From Candidatus Aminicenantota bacterium (GTDB taxonomy: Bacteria > Acidobacteriota > Aminicenantia > Aminicenantales > Aminicenantaceae): a DNA stretch of 10,436 nt. The notes under the pieces are model-generated. The model was not told the origin of the DNA. It ran no database searches and was given only the letters and a program-made list of their open reading frames with translations. Both the position numbers and the translations under genes were made by a program. Positions 1 to 7,246 of this stretch are shown piece after piece; within the stretch, counting starts at the first letter, position 1; each line of letters begins with the position of its first letter. Location: the NCBI GenBank assembly GCA_016926925.1, contig JAFGNQ010000120.1:1-10436 (forward strand). Reading direction: 5' to 3'.

Positions 1-1589
1 GCGTCATCAATCCCTATATCGGCGGCTCGTTCGGCAGAGGAAACATGGGGGAGCAGGGCTTTTTCATTTTCACCGCCCTGCTGGCCAAGAGAACCGGCAG
101 ACCCATTCTCTACAAGCACACACGCCGAGAAGACTTTCACGACACGCGCACCTCTGTCGCCTACACCTGCAGGATGGGTGCGGCTCAAAACGGAAAAATC
201 TCTGCCTGCCATTTCAAGTCGGTTGCAGATTCAGGTGCCTACGTCGATCATTCGATGGCCGCAGTGGATTTCGTCCCCAAAGAATTCGCCGAAGGCACGC
301 TCGCGCCCATTCCCAATCTCAGGATGGAGACTGTGGGCGTGTACACCAATAAAATTCCCGGCGGATGCATGCGCGGAATCGGGAACAACCAGATAAACCT
401 TGTGTTCGGAATAGCCGTAGACGAACTGGCCGAAAAGCTGAACATGGACCCCATAGATTTAGCCGTAATGAACTTCGGGAATGAATGGGGGAATGTTCCC
501 GATAAAAGCCTCGAGGCTGTGTTGCGAGAGGGTGCCGGACGGATCAACTGGAAGAATCGACAAAAACCTGGTGAAGTCCCCACCCATGACGGAGCCAAGA
601 AACGGGGTATCGGCTTTTCCTTCCACAACAGCTGGCACGCTGCCTGGCAGGAGCTTCCCCGCGGGCATATCCAGGTTTCGGTAAAAATCAATCCGGACGG
701 CACGGTGATTCTGGATGCTCCTACAGCGGAGACCGGACCGGGTTCGAATTCCTGCAGTGTGTTCGCCTGTGCCGAAGCCCTCGCTTTTTTGGGTGTCGGT
801 CCTGATAACATCCAATGGCTGTCGAAGACGGATACCCGGAGGGGTTTGAAAGATCAGGTCCAAACAGACAGCGGAGTCTCCTATGTCCACGCCGAGATGA
901 TGCCCCGGATCGCGGCCGGAGTAAAGGAAAAAATCCTGGCTCTGGCAGCACCTCAACTCAAGGCCGAGCCGGAAGAACTGGACGTGGATAAGGGGAAAAT
1001 CTTTATCAAAAAGAGCCCGGAGAAGTGTCTCGCAGTTAAAGATCTCTTCTGGCAGGGGGACCTGGTACTTATTCTCGTGACAGTGAGCGAAACCCTGCCG
1101 GACAAGGTGACGGGAACACCCTTCTGTGCCACTTTCGTTGAAATCGAGGTAGACACCGAGACCGGGCAGGTCGAAGTTCTGAAGTCTGTGGTTATTCATG
1201 ACCCCGGCACGGTCATGTACGCCTCGGGTGCCGAAGGCCAGCAGGTCGGAGGTCAGGCCATGGCCGTCGGCGAATCCTTGACCGAAGAGATCGTCTATGA
1301 CAAAGCGACCGGGATTCCGCTCAATTTCAACTGGATTGACTACAAGATCCCTACCGTAATGGAATTCCCGGATGTCGAACCCGTCCTCTTGGAGGTGTGG
1401 AAGGGCGCCGGAGAATACGGTGCCTGCGGTATCGGAGAATCGGTGACAACCTGTGCGCCGGCAGCCATAGCCAATGCCATTTACAACGCCATCGGTGTCA
1501 GAGTCGGTGAGATTCCCTTCAAGCCGGAAAAGATTCTTGATGCACTGGACCGCGTAAAGCAGGCCGAATCCAAGAAGGAAGCGGAGTGA
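1..1589 (+). CDS. Molybdopterin-binding large subunit of a xanthine dehydrogenase-family hydroxylase (5' partial)
   Basis: This is the C-terminal part of a molybdenum hydroxylase catalytic subunit; the reading frame enters the window at base 3 with no start in view. Seen: a glycine loop GGSFGR (21-38) matching the family's GGxFGxK cofactor loop, a GCMRGIGNNQ segment around 363-392 at the place of the usual AFRGFGxPQ motif, an ETGPG segment (729-743) where the family has ExGQG, and a terminal GIGE (1428-1439) whose glutamate is the expected catalytic base at the molybdenum site, followed by the usual AxAxAIANAI helix. Family members hydroxylate heteroaromatic or aldehyde carbons with water and pass electrons to Fe-S and FAD centres in the cytoplasm. 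The stop lies 4 bases before the FAD-subunit gene, so the two form an operon. The substrate cannot be told from sequence. The ExGQG glutamine, which in xanthine dehydrogenase contacts the apical Mo ligand, is proline here. Confidence 0.93.
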   Translation, partial: VINPYIGGSFGRGNMGEQGFFIFTALLAKRTGRPILYKHTRREDFHDTRTSVAYTCRMGAAQNGKISACHFKSVADSGAYVDHSMAAVDFVPKEFAEGTLAPIPNLRMETVGVYTNKIPGGCMRGIGNNQINLVFGIAVDELAEKLNMDPIDLAVMNFGNEWGNVPDKSLEAVLREGAGRINWKNRQKPGEVPTHDGAKKRGIGFSFHNSWHAAWQELPRGHIQVSVKINPDGTVILDAPTAETGPGSNSCSVFACAEALAFLGVGPDNIQWLSKTDTRRGLKDQVQTDSGVSYVHAEMMPRIAAGVKEKILALAAPQLKAEPEELDVDKGKIFIKKSPEKCLAVKDLFWQGDLVLILVTVSETLPDKVTGTPFCATFVEIEVDTETGQVEVLKSVVIHDPGTVMYASGAEGQQVGGQAMAVGESLTEEIVYDKATGIPLNFNWIDYKIPTVMEFPDVEPVLLEVWKGAGEYGACGIGESVTTCAPAAIANAIYNAIGVRVGEIPFKPEKILDALDRVKQAESKKEAE

Positions 1590-1593
1590 TGCC

Positions 1594-3984
1594 ATGAAAA
1601 CATTCAAACACATAAATATCGGGTCTCTGGAGGAAGCCGTATCGCTTCTGGAGAAATACGGGGACAGGGCACGGGTCATGGCCGGAGGCACGGATTTTCT
1701 CGGCACTCTCAAGGACAAAGTTCATGCCGAATATCCGGAAGTCGTGGTCAACCTCAAGACCATCCCCGGTCTGGCTTACATCGAAGAAAATGAGGGCACC
1801 CTGAAAATCGGCCCTTTGACCAAGCTCAGCGAAATCGCCAAGAACCGGGCGATTGGAGAAAAATTCAAGATTCTGTCTGAGGCTGTTCGGTCCGTTGCCT
1901 CGCCGCAATTACGGCGTATGGGAACCATCGGCGGGAATATCTGTCAGGAACCCCGGTGCTGGTATTACAGGCACGCCGACAACACCTTCCACTGTACGAG
2001 GAAAGGGGGCAAATATTGCAATGCCTTGACCGGTGAGAACCAGTATCACTCTGTGTTCGGTGCGGTCCGGGTCGGAACCCCTCCCTGTTCCGCGGAATGC
2101 CCGGGTGGAATCGATATTCCCTCCTACCTGAACGAAATCAGGGAAGGAAATATGTGCGAGGCCGCAAAAATACTGCTCGAAGCCAATCCGATGCCGGCTG
2201 TTACCGGACGTGTCTGTCCGCACTATTGCGAGCAGACTTGCAATAGAGGCGAATTCGACGAACCCATCTCCATCAGGGCCATTGAACGGTTCATGGGCGA
2301 TTACATCCTGGAGAAGGCCGGGGAAATCGTCAATGCTCCGGAAGATGAAGGCCGGCTGGGTGTCGCTGTCGTGGGATCGGGTCCGGCAGGACTTTCCGCA
2401 GCCTATTATCTCAGGATGCACGGACACCGTGTAACGGTCTTCGACAGGATGGACGAACCGGGTGGCATGCTGATGTATGCCATACCGAGCAACAGGTTGC
2501 CGAAGAGCGTCGTCAAGCGATTTGTCCGGGTTCTGGAAGATACGGGAATTGTATTCAATCTGAAGGGCGATGTGGGCAGCGATATCTCCATGCAGGAGCT
2601 CAGGGGAGAATTCGACAGCGTGTTCCTTGCGAGCGGCGCATGGAGTCAACCTTCAATCGGATTGGAGGGGGAAGCGTTGACGAAATCCGGCCTCGAATTC
2701 CTGACAAACGTAAAAAAAGGACTGAAGGAGATTCCCGGCCGGCGGGTCGTCGTGATCGGCGGCGGAAATGTCGCCGTCGATGTCGCCATAACCGCCGCTC
2801 GGCTTGGAGCCGAGAACGTAACGCTCGTTTGCCTGGAATGTCGTGAAGAAATGCCCGCACTCGAATGGGAAATCGAGCAGGCTGTAGAAGAAGGTATCAC
2901 AATCATCCCCTCCTGGGGACCCTTTAAGGTGCTCGAATCTGACGGAAAAGTCACGGGCATAGAGTTGGTTCAGTGCACTTCTGTCTTCGATAAAAACGGA
3001 TGCTTTGCGCCGACGCTCGATAGCTCCGTCAGAAAATCTCTGGAGGCAGATCAAATAATCATGGCCGTCGGACAAAAAACGGATCTTTCTTTTATCGACC
3101 CCGAATTCGCTTTGAATATCGAACGCGGCTTGATTCAAATCGATACACACACACAGCAGACAAGCGTTCCCGGTGTCTTTGCCGGCGGCGACGTTACCAG
3201 TGGTCCCGCCACTGTCATCGAATCTATTGCGGCCGGCAGGAGGGCTGCCGAAGCCATTCACAACTATCTTTTAAAGGGAGAGGCTTCTCCCTTTGAGGCC
3301 ATGACCCGGAAGGGAAGCGCATCGCTGTTGAATTTCAAAAGTGACTTTCTTACGAGAACAAGCCGGGTCCGGATGCGCGAGCTTCCGCTTGCGGAGAGGA
3401 GTGTGGCGGCAGAGGATGCTCTCGGACTGAGCAGCGACGAAATCGAAAAAGAGGCAGACCGATGTTTCAACTGCGGCTGCGTTGCGGTCAATGCCTCGGA
3501 TATCGCTCCTGTTCTTATTGCTTTGGATGCAAAGATAAAGACAACGAAAAGGACGCTGGAAGCCGGAGAGTTCTTTTCCGTAGGGCCGAAGAAAACGACC
3601 GTGCTCGATCAGGATGAACTGGTGAGGGAAGTCGAGATTCCCGCAACAGGCCCCGACACTGGGTCTGCATATCTCAAATTCCGAACACGAAAATCGATCG
3701 ATTTCCCGATTGTCAATGTGGCGGCAGTGCTGCATCAGGAAGGGAAGACAATCAACGACGCCAAAATTGTGCTCGGGGCTTTGGCGCCTGTTCCTTTAAG
3801 GGCTAAAAAAGCGGAAAATTATTTAAGAGGAAAAGAGCTGAACCAAGAAACAGCCGCAGCCGCAGCCGAGCTTGTGATTCAAGGTGTCCTTATCCTGGAT
3901 AAAAACCGGTATAAAGTAGAAATCACGAAAGCTTTGACAAAAAGAGCGATTCTTTTAGCTGCAGATCGAACTCTCGGAAGTTGA
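1594..3984 (+). CDS. FAD subunit of molybdenum hydroxylase with inserted GltD-like NAD(P)H:Fe-S oxidoreductase module
   Basis: A 796-residue composite protein. Residues 1-157 are a CoxM/XdhB-type FAD domain (AGGTDFLG at 30-37, TIGGNIC at 111-117), with a cysteine loop (C122, C134, C142) like the [4Fe-4S] loop of the 4-hydroxybenzoyl-CoA reductase FAD subunit. At about 158 it is interrupted by a GltD/YgfK-like module: an Fe-S helical domain with C165, C169, C208, C212 and C216; an FAD Rossmann motif GSGPAG (261-266); an NAD(P) motif GGGNVA (389-394); the FAGGD flavin motif (529-533); and RCFNCGC (623-629). The FAD-subunit fold then resumes with AVNASDIAPVLIALDA (631-646) and the CO-dehydrogenase flavoprotein C-terminal domain (to about 790). 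A normal FAD subunit is about 290 residues. It probably moves electrons between the Mo/FAD centres and NAD(P). The start has GGAG 7 bases upstream, inside the end of the preceding gene. The frame is open throughout, so this is a true fusion. Confidence 0.9.
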   Translation: MKTFKHINIGSLEEAVSLLEKYGDRARVMAGGTDFLGTLKDKVHAEYPEVVVNLKTIPGLAYIEENEGTLKIGPLTKLSEIAKNRAIGEKFKILSEAVRSVASPQLRRMGTIGGNICQEPRCWYYRHADNTFHCTRKGGKYCNALTGENQYHSVFGAVRVGTPPCSAECPGGIDIPSYLNEIREGNMCEAAKILLEANPMPAVTGRVCPHYCEQTCNRGEFDEPISIRAIERFMGDYILEKAGEIVNAPEDEGRLGVAVVGSGPAGLSAAYYLRMHGHRVTVFDRMDEPGGMLMYAIPSNRLPKSVVKRFVRVLEDTGIVFNLKGDVGSDISMQELRGEFDSVFLASGAWSQPSIGLEGEALTKSGLEFLTNVKKGLKEIPGRRVVVIGGGNVAVDVAITAARLGAENVTLVCLECREEMPALEWEIEQAVEEGITIIPSWGPFKVLESDGKVTGIELVQCTSVFDKNGCFAPTLDSSVRKSLEADQIIMAVGQKTDLSFIDPEFALNIERGLIQIDTHTQQTSVPGVFAGGDVTSGPATVIESIAAGRRAAEAIHNYLLKGEASPFEAMTRKGSASLLNFKSDFLTRTSRVRMRELPLAERSVAAEDALGLSSDEIEKEADRCFNCGCVAVNASDIAPVLIALDAKIKTTKRTLEAGEFFSVGPKKTTVLDQDELVREVEIPATGPDTGSAYLKFRTRKSIDFPIVNVAAVLHQEGKTINDAKIVLGALAPVPLRAKKAENYLRGKELNQETAAAAAELVIQGVLILDKNRYKVEITKALTKRAILLAADRTLGS

Positions 3985-4011
3985 TTGAGACAAACCTGAA
4001 TTCAGAGTTCG
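3967..4011. repeat. Inverted repeat spanning the convergent gene ends
   Basis: CGAACTCT (3967-3974) and AGAGTTCG (4004-4011) are perfect 8-base inverted arms with 29 bases between them. They cover the last codons of the FAD-subunit gene, the 17-base gap and the stop of rsgA. A second palindrome, CTGAATTCAG (3996-4005), overlaps the right arm, so only one of the two structures can form. There is no T-run after either arm, so an intrinsic terminator is not supported, although a transcript from either side could fold here. It may be chance. Confidence 0.3.
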
Positions 4012-5129
4012 GAAAAGCGCTTCTTGGATTTCTTGGACAGCCGGGTCATTTGTTTGAGGGTGAGATCGTTGTCTTTGAGAATTTTTTCCCATTTCGCTTT
4101 TTCGACCTGACGTGAGGTTTTGTGTCTGCTTTCCTCGAGGTACCAGAGCTCTTTTTTCAGTTTCGAATAGCTTTTATAGCGATCCGCATCCAGCGTTCCT
4201 TCCTCGATCGCTTTTTTGACGGCACAACCCGGTTCTCTTTCATGCCGGCAGTCGCCGAAACGACAGTGCCGGGCGAGTTCTTCGACATCCTTAAAGACTT
4301 CACTCAATCCTTGCTCATCGGCCCACAAGGAGAGTTCTCGCATGCCCGGATTGTCCATGATGATACCGCCTGTCGGGGTGAACATGAGTTCTCTTCTGGT
4401 CGTTGTATGCCGGCCTTTACCGATACGCTCTCTGAGGGGCTTTACTTCTTGCCGGTCTTCTCCGAGCAGCGCATTGATAATAGTGGATTTCCCCACGCCG
4501 GAGGATCCGATCAAAGCAGCTGTTTTTCCTATTGTAAGGTAGCCGCTCAGAGAATCCATACCGGTTTTTCGTTGAGCGCTTATGGCGTGGATGGGAATTC
4601 CGAAAGCGACGGATTCCACTTCAAGGATCTTTCCTTCTACCTCCGGGCACAGATCGGATTTGTTCAGCACAATGACCGGACTGGAGGCGCTGTTGTACAC
4701 CAATGTAAGGTACCGTTCGATTCGACGCAAGTTGTAGTCCCTATCCAGTCCGATGACGATAAATACCGTATCAATGTTGGCGGCAATGACTTGTTCTTCG
4801 GTCACTCCCCCCGATTTGCTCTTTCTGCCCCCGGATGCTTTTCGAGAAAAACAGCTTTGCCGTGGCAAAACCGCACGGATAATGGAAAATTGATTATCGG
4901 GCTCGAATGCCAGAACAACCCAATCGCCTACGGCCGGGAAATCGCTTTTGGAAACGGCATCGTAGTGAATTCTTCCCGAAATTTTCGCCGGCAATTCCCC
5001 GTCTTCCGAGAAGACATCACAGATATCTTTTCCGAGCGAAAAGACTCGAGCAGGGATGGTTTTCCCATCGCGGAATCGTTCGAAATGCTCTTCGAAAAAA
5101 GAGTTCCAACCAAGCGTTTTGAGTTCCAT
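4002..5129 (-). CDS. rsgA: Small ribosomal subunit biogenesis GTPase RsgA
   Basis: RsgA is a cytoplasmic circularly permuted GTPase that binds the 30S subunit late in assembly and helps release maturation factors. With the start at 5129 it has 375 residues: an N-terminal OB fold (about 12-95); G4 NKSD (156-159); G5 SAQ (184-186); G1 P-loop GSSGVGKST (208-216); a G2-like GRHTTT (239-244); G3 DNPG (259-262); and a zinc site C289-x4-C294-x-H296-x5-C302. This permuted G4-G5-G1-G3 order is diagnostic. The C-terminus is basic, as expected for rRNA binding. An in-frame ATG at 5153 would add 8 residues. I prefer 5129 because MELKTLGW matches the usual family N-terminus and because a TGATATAAT promoter element lies between the two ATGs. 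Neither start has a clear Shine-Dalgarno sequence. The gene faces the hydroxylase operon and diverges from the GGT-like gene. Confidence 0.95.
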   Translation of the reverse strand: MELKTLGWNSFFEEHFERFRDGKTIPARVFSLGKDICDVFSEDGELPAKISGRIHYDAVSKSDFPAVGDWVVLAFEPDNQFSIIRAVLPRQSCFSRKASGGRKSKSGGVTEEQVIAANIDTVFIVIGLDRDYNLRRIERYLTLVYNSASSPVIVLNKSDLCPEVEGKILEVESVAFGIPIHAISAQRKTGMDSLSGYLTIGKTAALIGSSGVGKSTIINALLGEDRQEVKPLRERIGKGRHTTTRRELMFTPTGGIIMDNPGMRELSLWADEQGLSEVFKDVEELARHCRFGDCRHEREPGCAVKKAIEEGTLDADRYKSYSKLKKELWYLEESRHKTSRQVEKAKWEKILKDNDLTLKQMTRLSKKSKKRFSEL

Positions 5130-5139
5130 TGCGTTACCG

Positions 5140-5148
5140 ATTATATCA
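5140..5148 (-). promoter_or_regulatory. Extended -10 promoter element for rsgA
   Basis: On the minus strand this reads TGATATAAT, a perfect TATAAT preceded by a TGn extension. No good -35 hexamer is found 16-18 bases upstream (TCAACC at 17), which is common for extended -10 promoters. A start of transcription 6-8 bases downstream would fall near 5133, only about 4 bases before the ATG at 5129. This would give an almost leaderless mRNA. Confidence 0.5.
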
Positions 5149-5321
5149 TACATTTAAGTTCAGGTTGATTGACTTGGAATGATTCATTTGATAGAAATTC
5201 GGGTGAGGACAAGGAACTTATGGCGTCATCATAGGTAATTCCGAGTTATGTAAGACATCCTAAGAATACGGAATGATCTCACTCGAATCAAATTAAAAGC
5301 ATGTGCTTTGTATTTCCGTCC

Positions 5322-5328
5322 GAGGAGG
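5322..5328 (+). promoter_or_regulatory. Ribosome binding site fixing the start of the GGT-like gene
   Basis: GAGGAGG sits 7 bases before ATG 5336. It decides against the in-frame GTG at 5303, which has no such site and would place 11 extra residues ahead of the Tat signal. Confidence 0.85.
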
Positions 5329-5335
5329 GAAACAA

Positions 5336-6994
5336 ATGAGGTATGATCGAAGGACGTTTCTAAAAAAAGCGCTGGCCGCTGCATCCGTAACCGGGGCTTC
5401 CAGCATGGGATTTTTGAGGCCCGATATTCCAGTTCGATCCGCATCATATGAAGATCCCGGTATCACAACCGACGAGGAACGCAAGAAACTCCTCTTCGAA
5501 GCGCATTTCGGAAGAAAAAATCCTGCGGCAAGCCGCAAAGGGATGGTAATCTGTTCCCATCCGCTGGCCACGAGAGAAGCGGTGAAGGTGTTGAAACGGG
5601 GAGGCAATGCCTGCGATGCCGCCCTTTGTGCTGCCATCACCCAGACCGTCATCGAACCCCACATGACCGGGATAACCGGGATCTTCACCATGCTCTATTA
5701 TGATTCGGCCTCCGGAAAAGTCACCTGTGTCGATGCCGGTTGGAAAGCGCCGCAAACACCTCTGTCCAAGGGTTCTCCGGCCGATGTCCGGTCAGGGAGG
5801 GCCAATTCCGTGCCGGGATGGTGGGCAGGATTTGAGGAGGCCCACACAAAGCACGCGAGCAAACCCATAAAAGAGCTGATGGACCCGGCCATCCGTTATG
5901 CCAGGGAGGGGTTCGAGCTTTTTCCATTTCTCTGGGGGGAGGTCTTCGCCCAGAGCCACCGTATAGGGATGACCCAGCAGGGACGCGAAATCTTCATGCC
6001 TCAAAACGTCCTGCCGCGTCCCTGGGACATGCTTTATCAAAAGAAGTCTGCGGACACGCTGGAACGGTTGGCGGCCGAGGGCGGCGATTTTTTCTATCGG
6101 GGGGCATTTGCCCAGGAACACTGTAAAGCAGTGCAGGAAGCAGGAAGCACGCTGAGCCGGGCCGATTTTGAATCCTACCAGGCTTCCTGGCTGGAGCCTC
6201 AGCAGGGGACTTACAAAGGATATGCAATTGCCAGCGGAGGTCCATTCTTTATCAATGCCCTCAGTAAATTGGAACAACTGGACCTGGAAAGGCTCGGGCC
6301 GCCTACAGAATCGTCCGAGTCCCTTTATGCGATGCTGCGCATCAGTAACGGTTTAGGGCTAACCAAGAATAAAGAAAGAGAGAGTCAAAAACCGGTCTAT
6401 GGCTATGGCCATCCTCATGAATATGACGGACCTATTCCCGGAAGCTGCCACATCACCGTTGTCGACGGCATGGGCAATATCGCCGGCCTGCTCCATACCA
6501 GCAATGCCTTTCCCTGGACAAACGGCCTCTTCGCTAACGGGGTCACCATTTGCTCCGGAGGCGGGTATCTGGCTATCACCAAGCCTAAACCCGGACAAAA
6601 ACCTTCCGCTGCTTTCTCGATAGCGGCTATTCCCAATATTATCTTCAAGAATAAAAAATCCGTTCTCGCCATCGGTTCGCCGAGTGTCAGTCTCTTCGCC
6701 AACCTCGTTCAGAATACGGTCAACATCCTCGATTTCGGCATTCCGATCGAAGAATCCGTCAACCGGCCGCGCTTTGGCGGGTTTTCATATGACCAACGGG
6801 GTTCTTTCTACATAGAAGCCGACTTGGACATAAACGTGAGAAAGGGAGCCGAAGAGAAGGGATTGAAATTCGATGTCGTGAATCCATGGAACTGGCATCA
6901 CGGTTCATTCGAGGGAATCTCCATCGAACCCGATTCCGGATTGATGAGGGCCTGCAGCGACCCGCGCCGCTGCAGCAAGGCGGAAGGGATTTAA
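5336..6994 (+). CDS. Tat-exported gamma-glutamyltransferase-like Ntn hydrolase, divergent active site
   Basis: A 552-residue protein. Residues 1-25 form a twin-arginine signal (DRRTFLKK, then an Ala-rich stretch), so the folded protein is probably exported to the periplasm. Residues from about 68 match the GGT family: GMVICSHPLA, then RGGNACDAALCAA, then EPHMTGITG. The nucleophile region reads SCHITVVD (370-377) where classical GGT has TTHYSVVD, so the catalytic threonine is Ser370, followed by Cys371. T388 and N390 match the E. coli T409 and N411 positions. Other pocket residues are not kept: the substrate Arg lies at W136 in DAGWKAP, the MDDF aspartate is lost, and the oxyanion GSPGG is GSPSV (447-451). 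GGTs cleave themselves before this residue and hydrolyse glutathione-type gamma-glutamyl bonds; here cleavage is possible but the usual substrate is doubtful. Length is normal for the family. It has its own strong RBS and no close operon partner. Confidence 0.85.
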   Translation: MRYDRRTFLKKALAAASVTGASSMGFLRPDIPVRSASYEDPGITTDEERKKLLFEAHFGRKNPAASRKGMVICSHPLATREAVKVLKRGGNACDAALCAAITQTVIEPHMTGITGIFTMLYYDSASGKVTCVDAGWKAPQTPLSKGSPADVRSGRANSVPGWWAGFEEAHTKHASKPIKELMDPAIRYAREGFELFPFLWGEVFAQSHRIGMTQQGREIFMPQNVLPRPWDMLYQKKSADTLERLAAEGGDFFYRGAFAQEHCKAVQEAGSTLSRADFESYQASWLEPQQGTYKGYAIASGGPFFINALSKLEQLDLERLGPPTESSESLYAMLRISNGLGLTKNKERESQKPVYGYGHPHEYDGPIPGSCHITVVDGMGNIAGLLHTSNAFPWTNGLFANGVTICSGGGYLAITKPKPGQKPSAAFSIAAIPNIIFKNKKSVLAIGSPSVSLFANLVQNTVNILDFGIPIEESVNRPRFGGFSYDQRGSFYIEADLDINVRKGAEEKGLKFDVVNPWNWHHGSFEGISIEPDSGLMRACSDPRRCSKAEGI

Positions 6995-7063
6995 CCGCAA
7001 GCCTAAGCCTCCTGGGTTCTTAGCCTGGAAGGAAAATAAGCTTAGGAATAATGTGGGTGTCAA

Positions 7064-7072
7064 TGGTATAAT
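7064..7072 (+). promoter_or_regulatory. Candidate extended -10 promoter for the dehydrogenase gene
   Basis: TGGTATAAT is a perfect -10 with a TGn extension, 175 bases before the start at 7247. No -35 is recognisable at 16-18 bases. A transcript from here would begin near 7079 and carry a leader of about 165 bases, including the small open frame at 7086-7130 and the hairpin at 7116-7151. Confidence 0.45.
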
Positions 7073-7085
7073 ATAGTCAGAAAAA

Positions 7086-7130
7086 ATGCTTTTACTCATT
7101 TCATTCCTCAACCGTTTCAGCGGCCTATAA
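7086..7130 (+). CDS. Possible 14-codon leader peptide, leucine-rich
   Basis: The frame reads MLLLISFLNRFSGL and stops. Five of 14 residues are leucine, using several different codons. It begins just after the predicted transcription start near 7079, and its end overlaps the 5' arm of the hairpin at 7116-7140, as in attenuator leaders. It lacks a convincing Shine-Dalgarno sequence (only GAAAAA precedes it), so translation is uncertain and the frame may be chance. Confidence 0.2.
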   Translation: MLLLISFLNRFSGL

Positions 7131-7151
7131 GTCGGCTGAATCCCCTTTTTT
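7116..7151 (+). terminator. Weak terminator-like hairpin in the dehydrogenase leader
   Basis: TTCAGC (7116-7121) pairs with GCTGAA (7135-7140) across a 13-base loop, followed after TCCCC by six T (7146-7151). The stem is short and the T-run is 5 bases away, so termination would be weak. It could end transcripts from the GGT-like gene upstream or act as an attenuator for the gene at 7247. Confidence 0.3.
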
Positions 7152-7246
7152 AATCAAGACAAGCGAGTACACCAATTGTATTTTTCTTGTTTCAAGTCGA
7201 AGGATTTTGAATGCTTTTATGAATAATTCAAGAAAGGAGGAATACG

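Noticed and set aside
459..1718. Long open frame on the minus strand (419 codons)
   Set aside because: It lies opposite the strongly family-matching large subunit and the start of the FAD-subunit gene, has no recognisable domain, and is a shadow of GC-rich codon use.
1594..3984. The FAD-subunit gene as two genes or an assembly chimera
   Set aside because: The host FAD fold resumes in the same frame after the module with its conserved motif, and codon use does not change at either junction by eye.
4122..5168. Long plus-strand open frame (348 codons) opposite rsgA
   Set aside because: RsgA on the minus strand shows every G motif and the zinc site. The opposite frame has no domain, no RBS and odd composition.
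5176..5277. Repeated 8-mer GGAATGAT (5176, 5270) and ATTCCG/CGGAAT arms (5238, 5269) in the rsgA-GGT gap
   Set aside because: Short matches are expected by chance in AT-rich intergenic DNA, and no promoter geometry or known operator fits them.
5303..5335. GTG start giving an 11-residue longer GGT-like protein
   Set aside because: It would bury the Tat motif and lacks an RBS, whereas GAGGAGG precedes ATG 5336 at ideal spacing.
7073..7246. Lysine riboswitch before the lysine-dehydrogenase-like gene
   Set aside because: The leader is about the right length, but I see none of the conserved lysine-riboswitch core segments or the five-helix layout.
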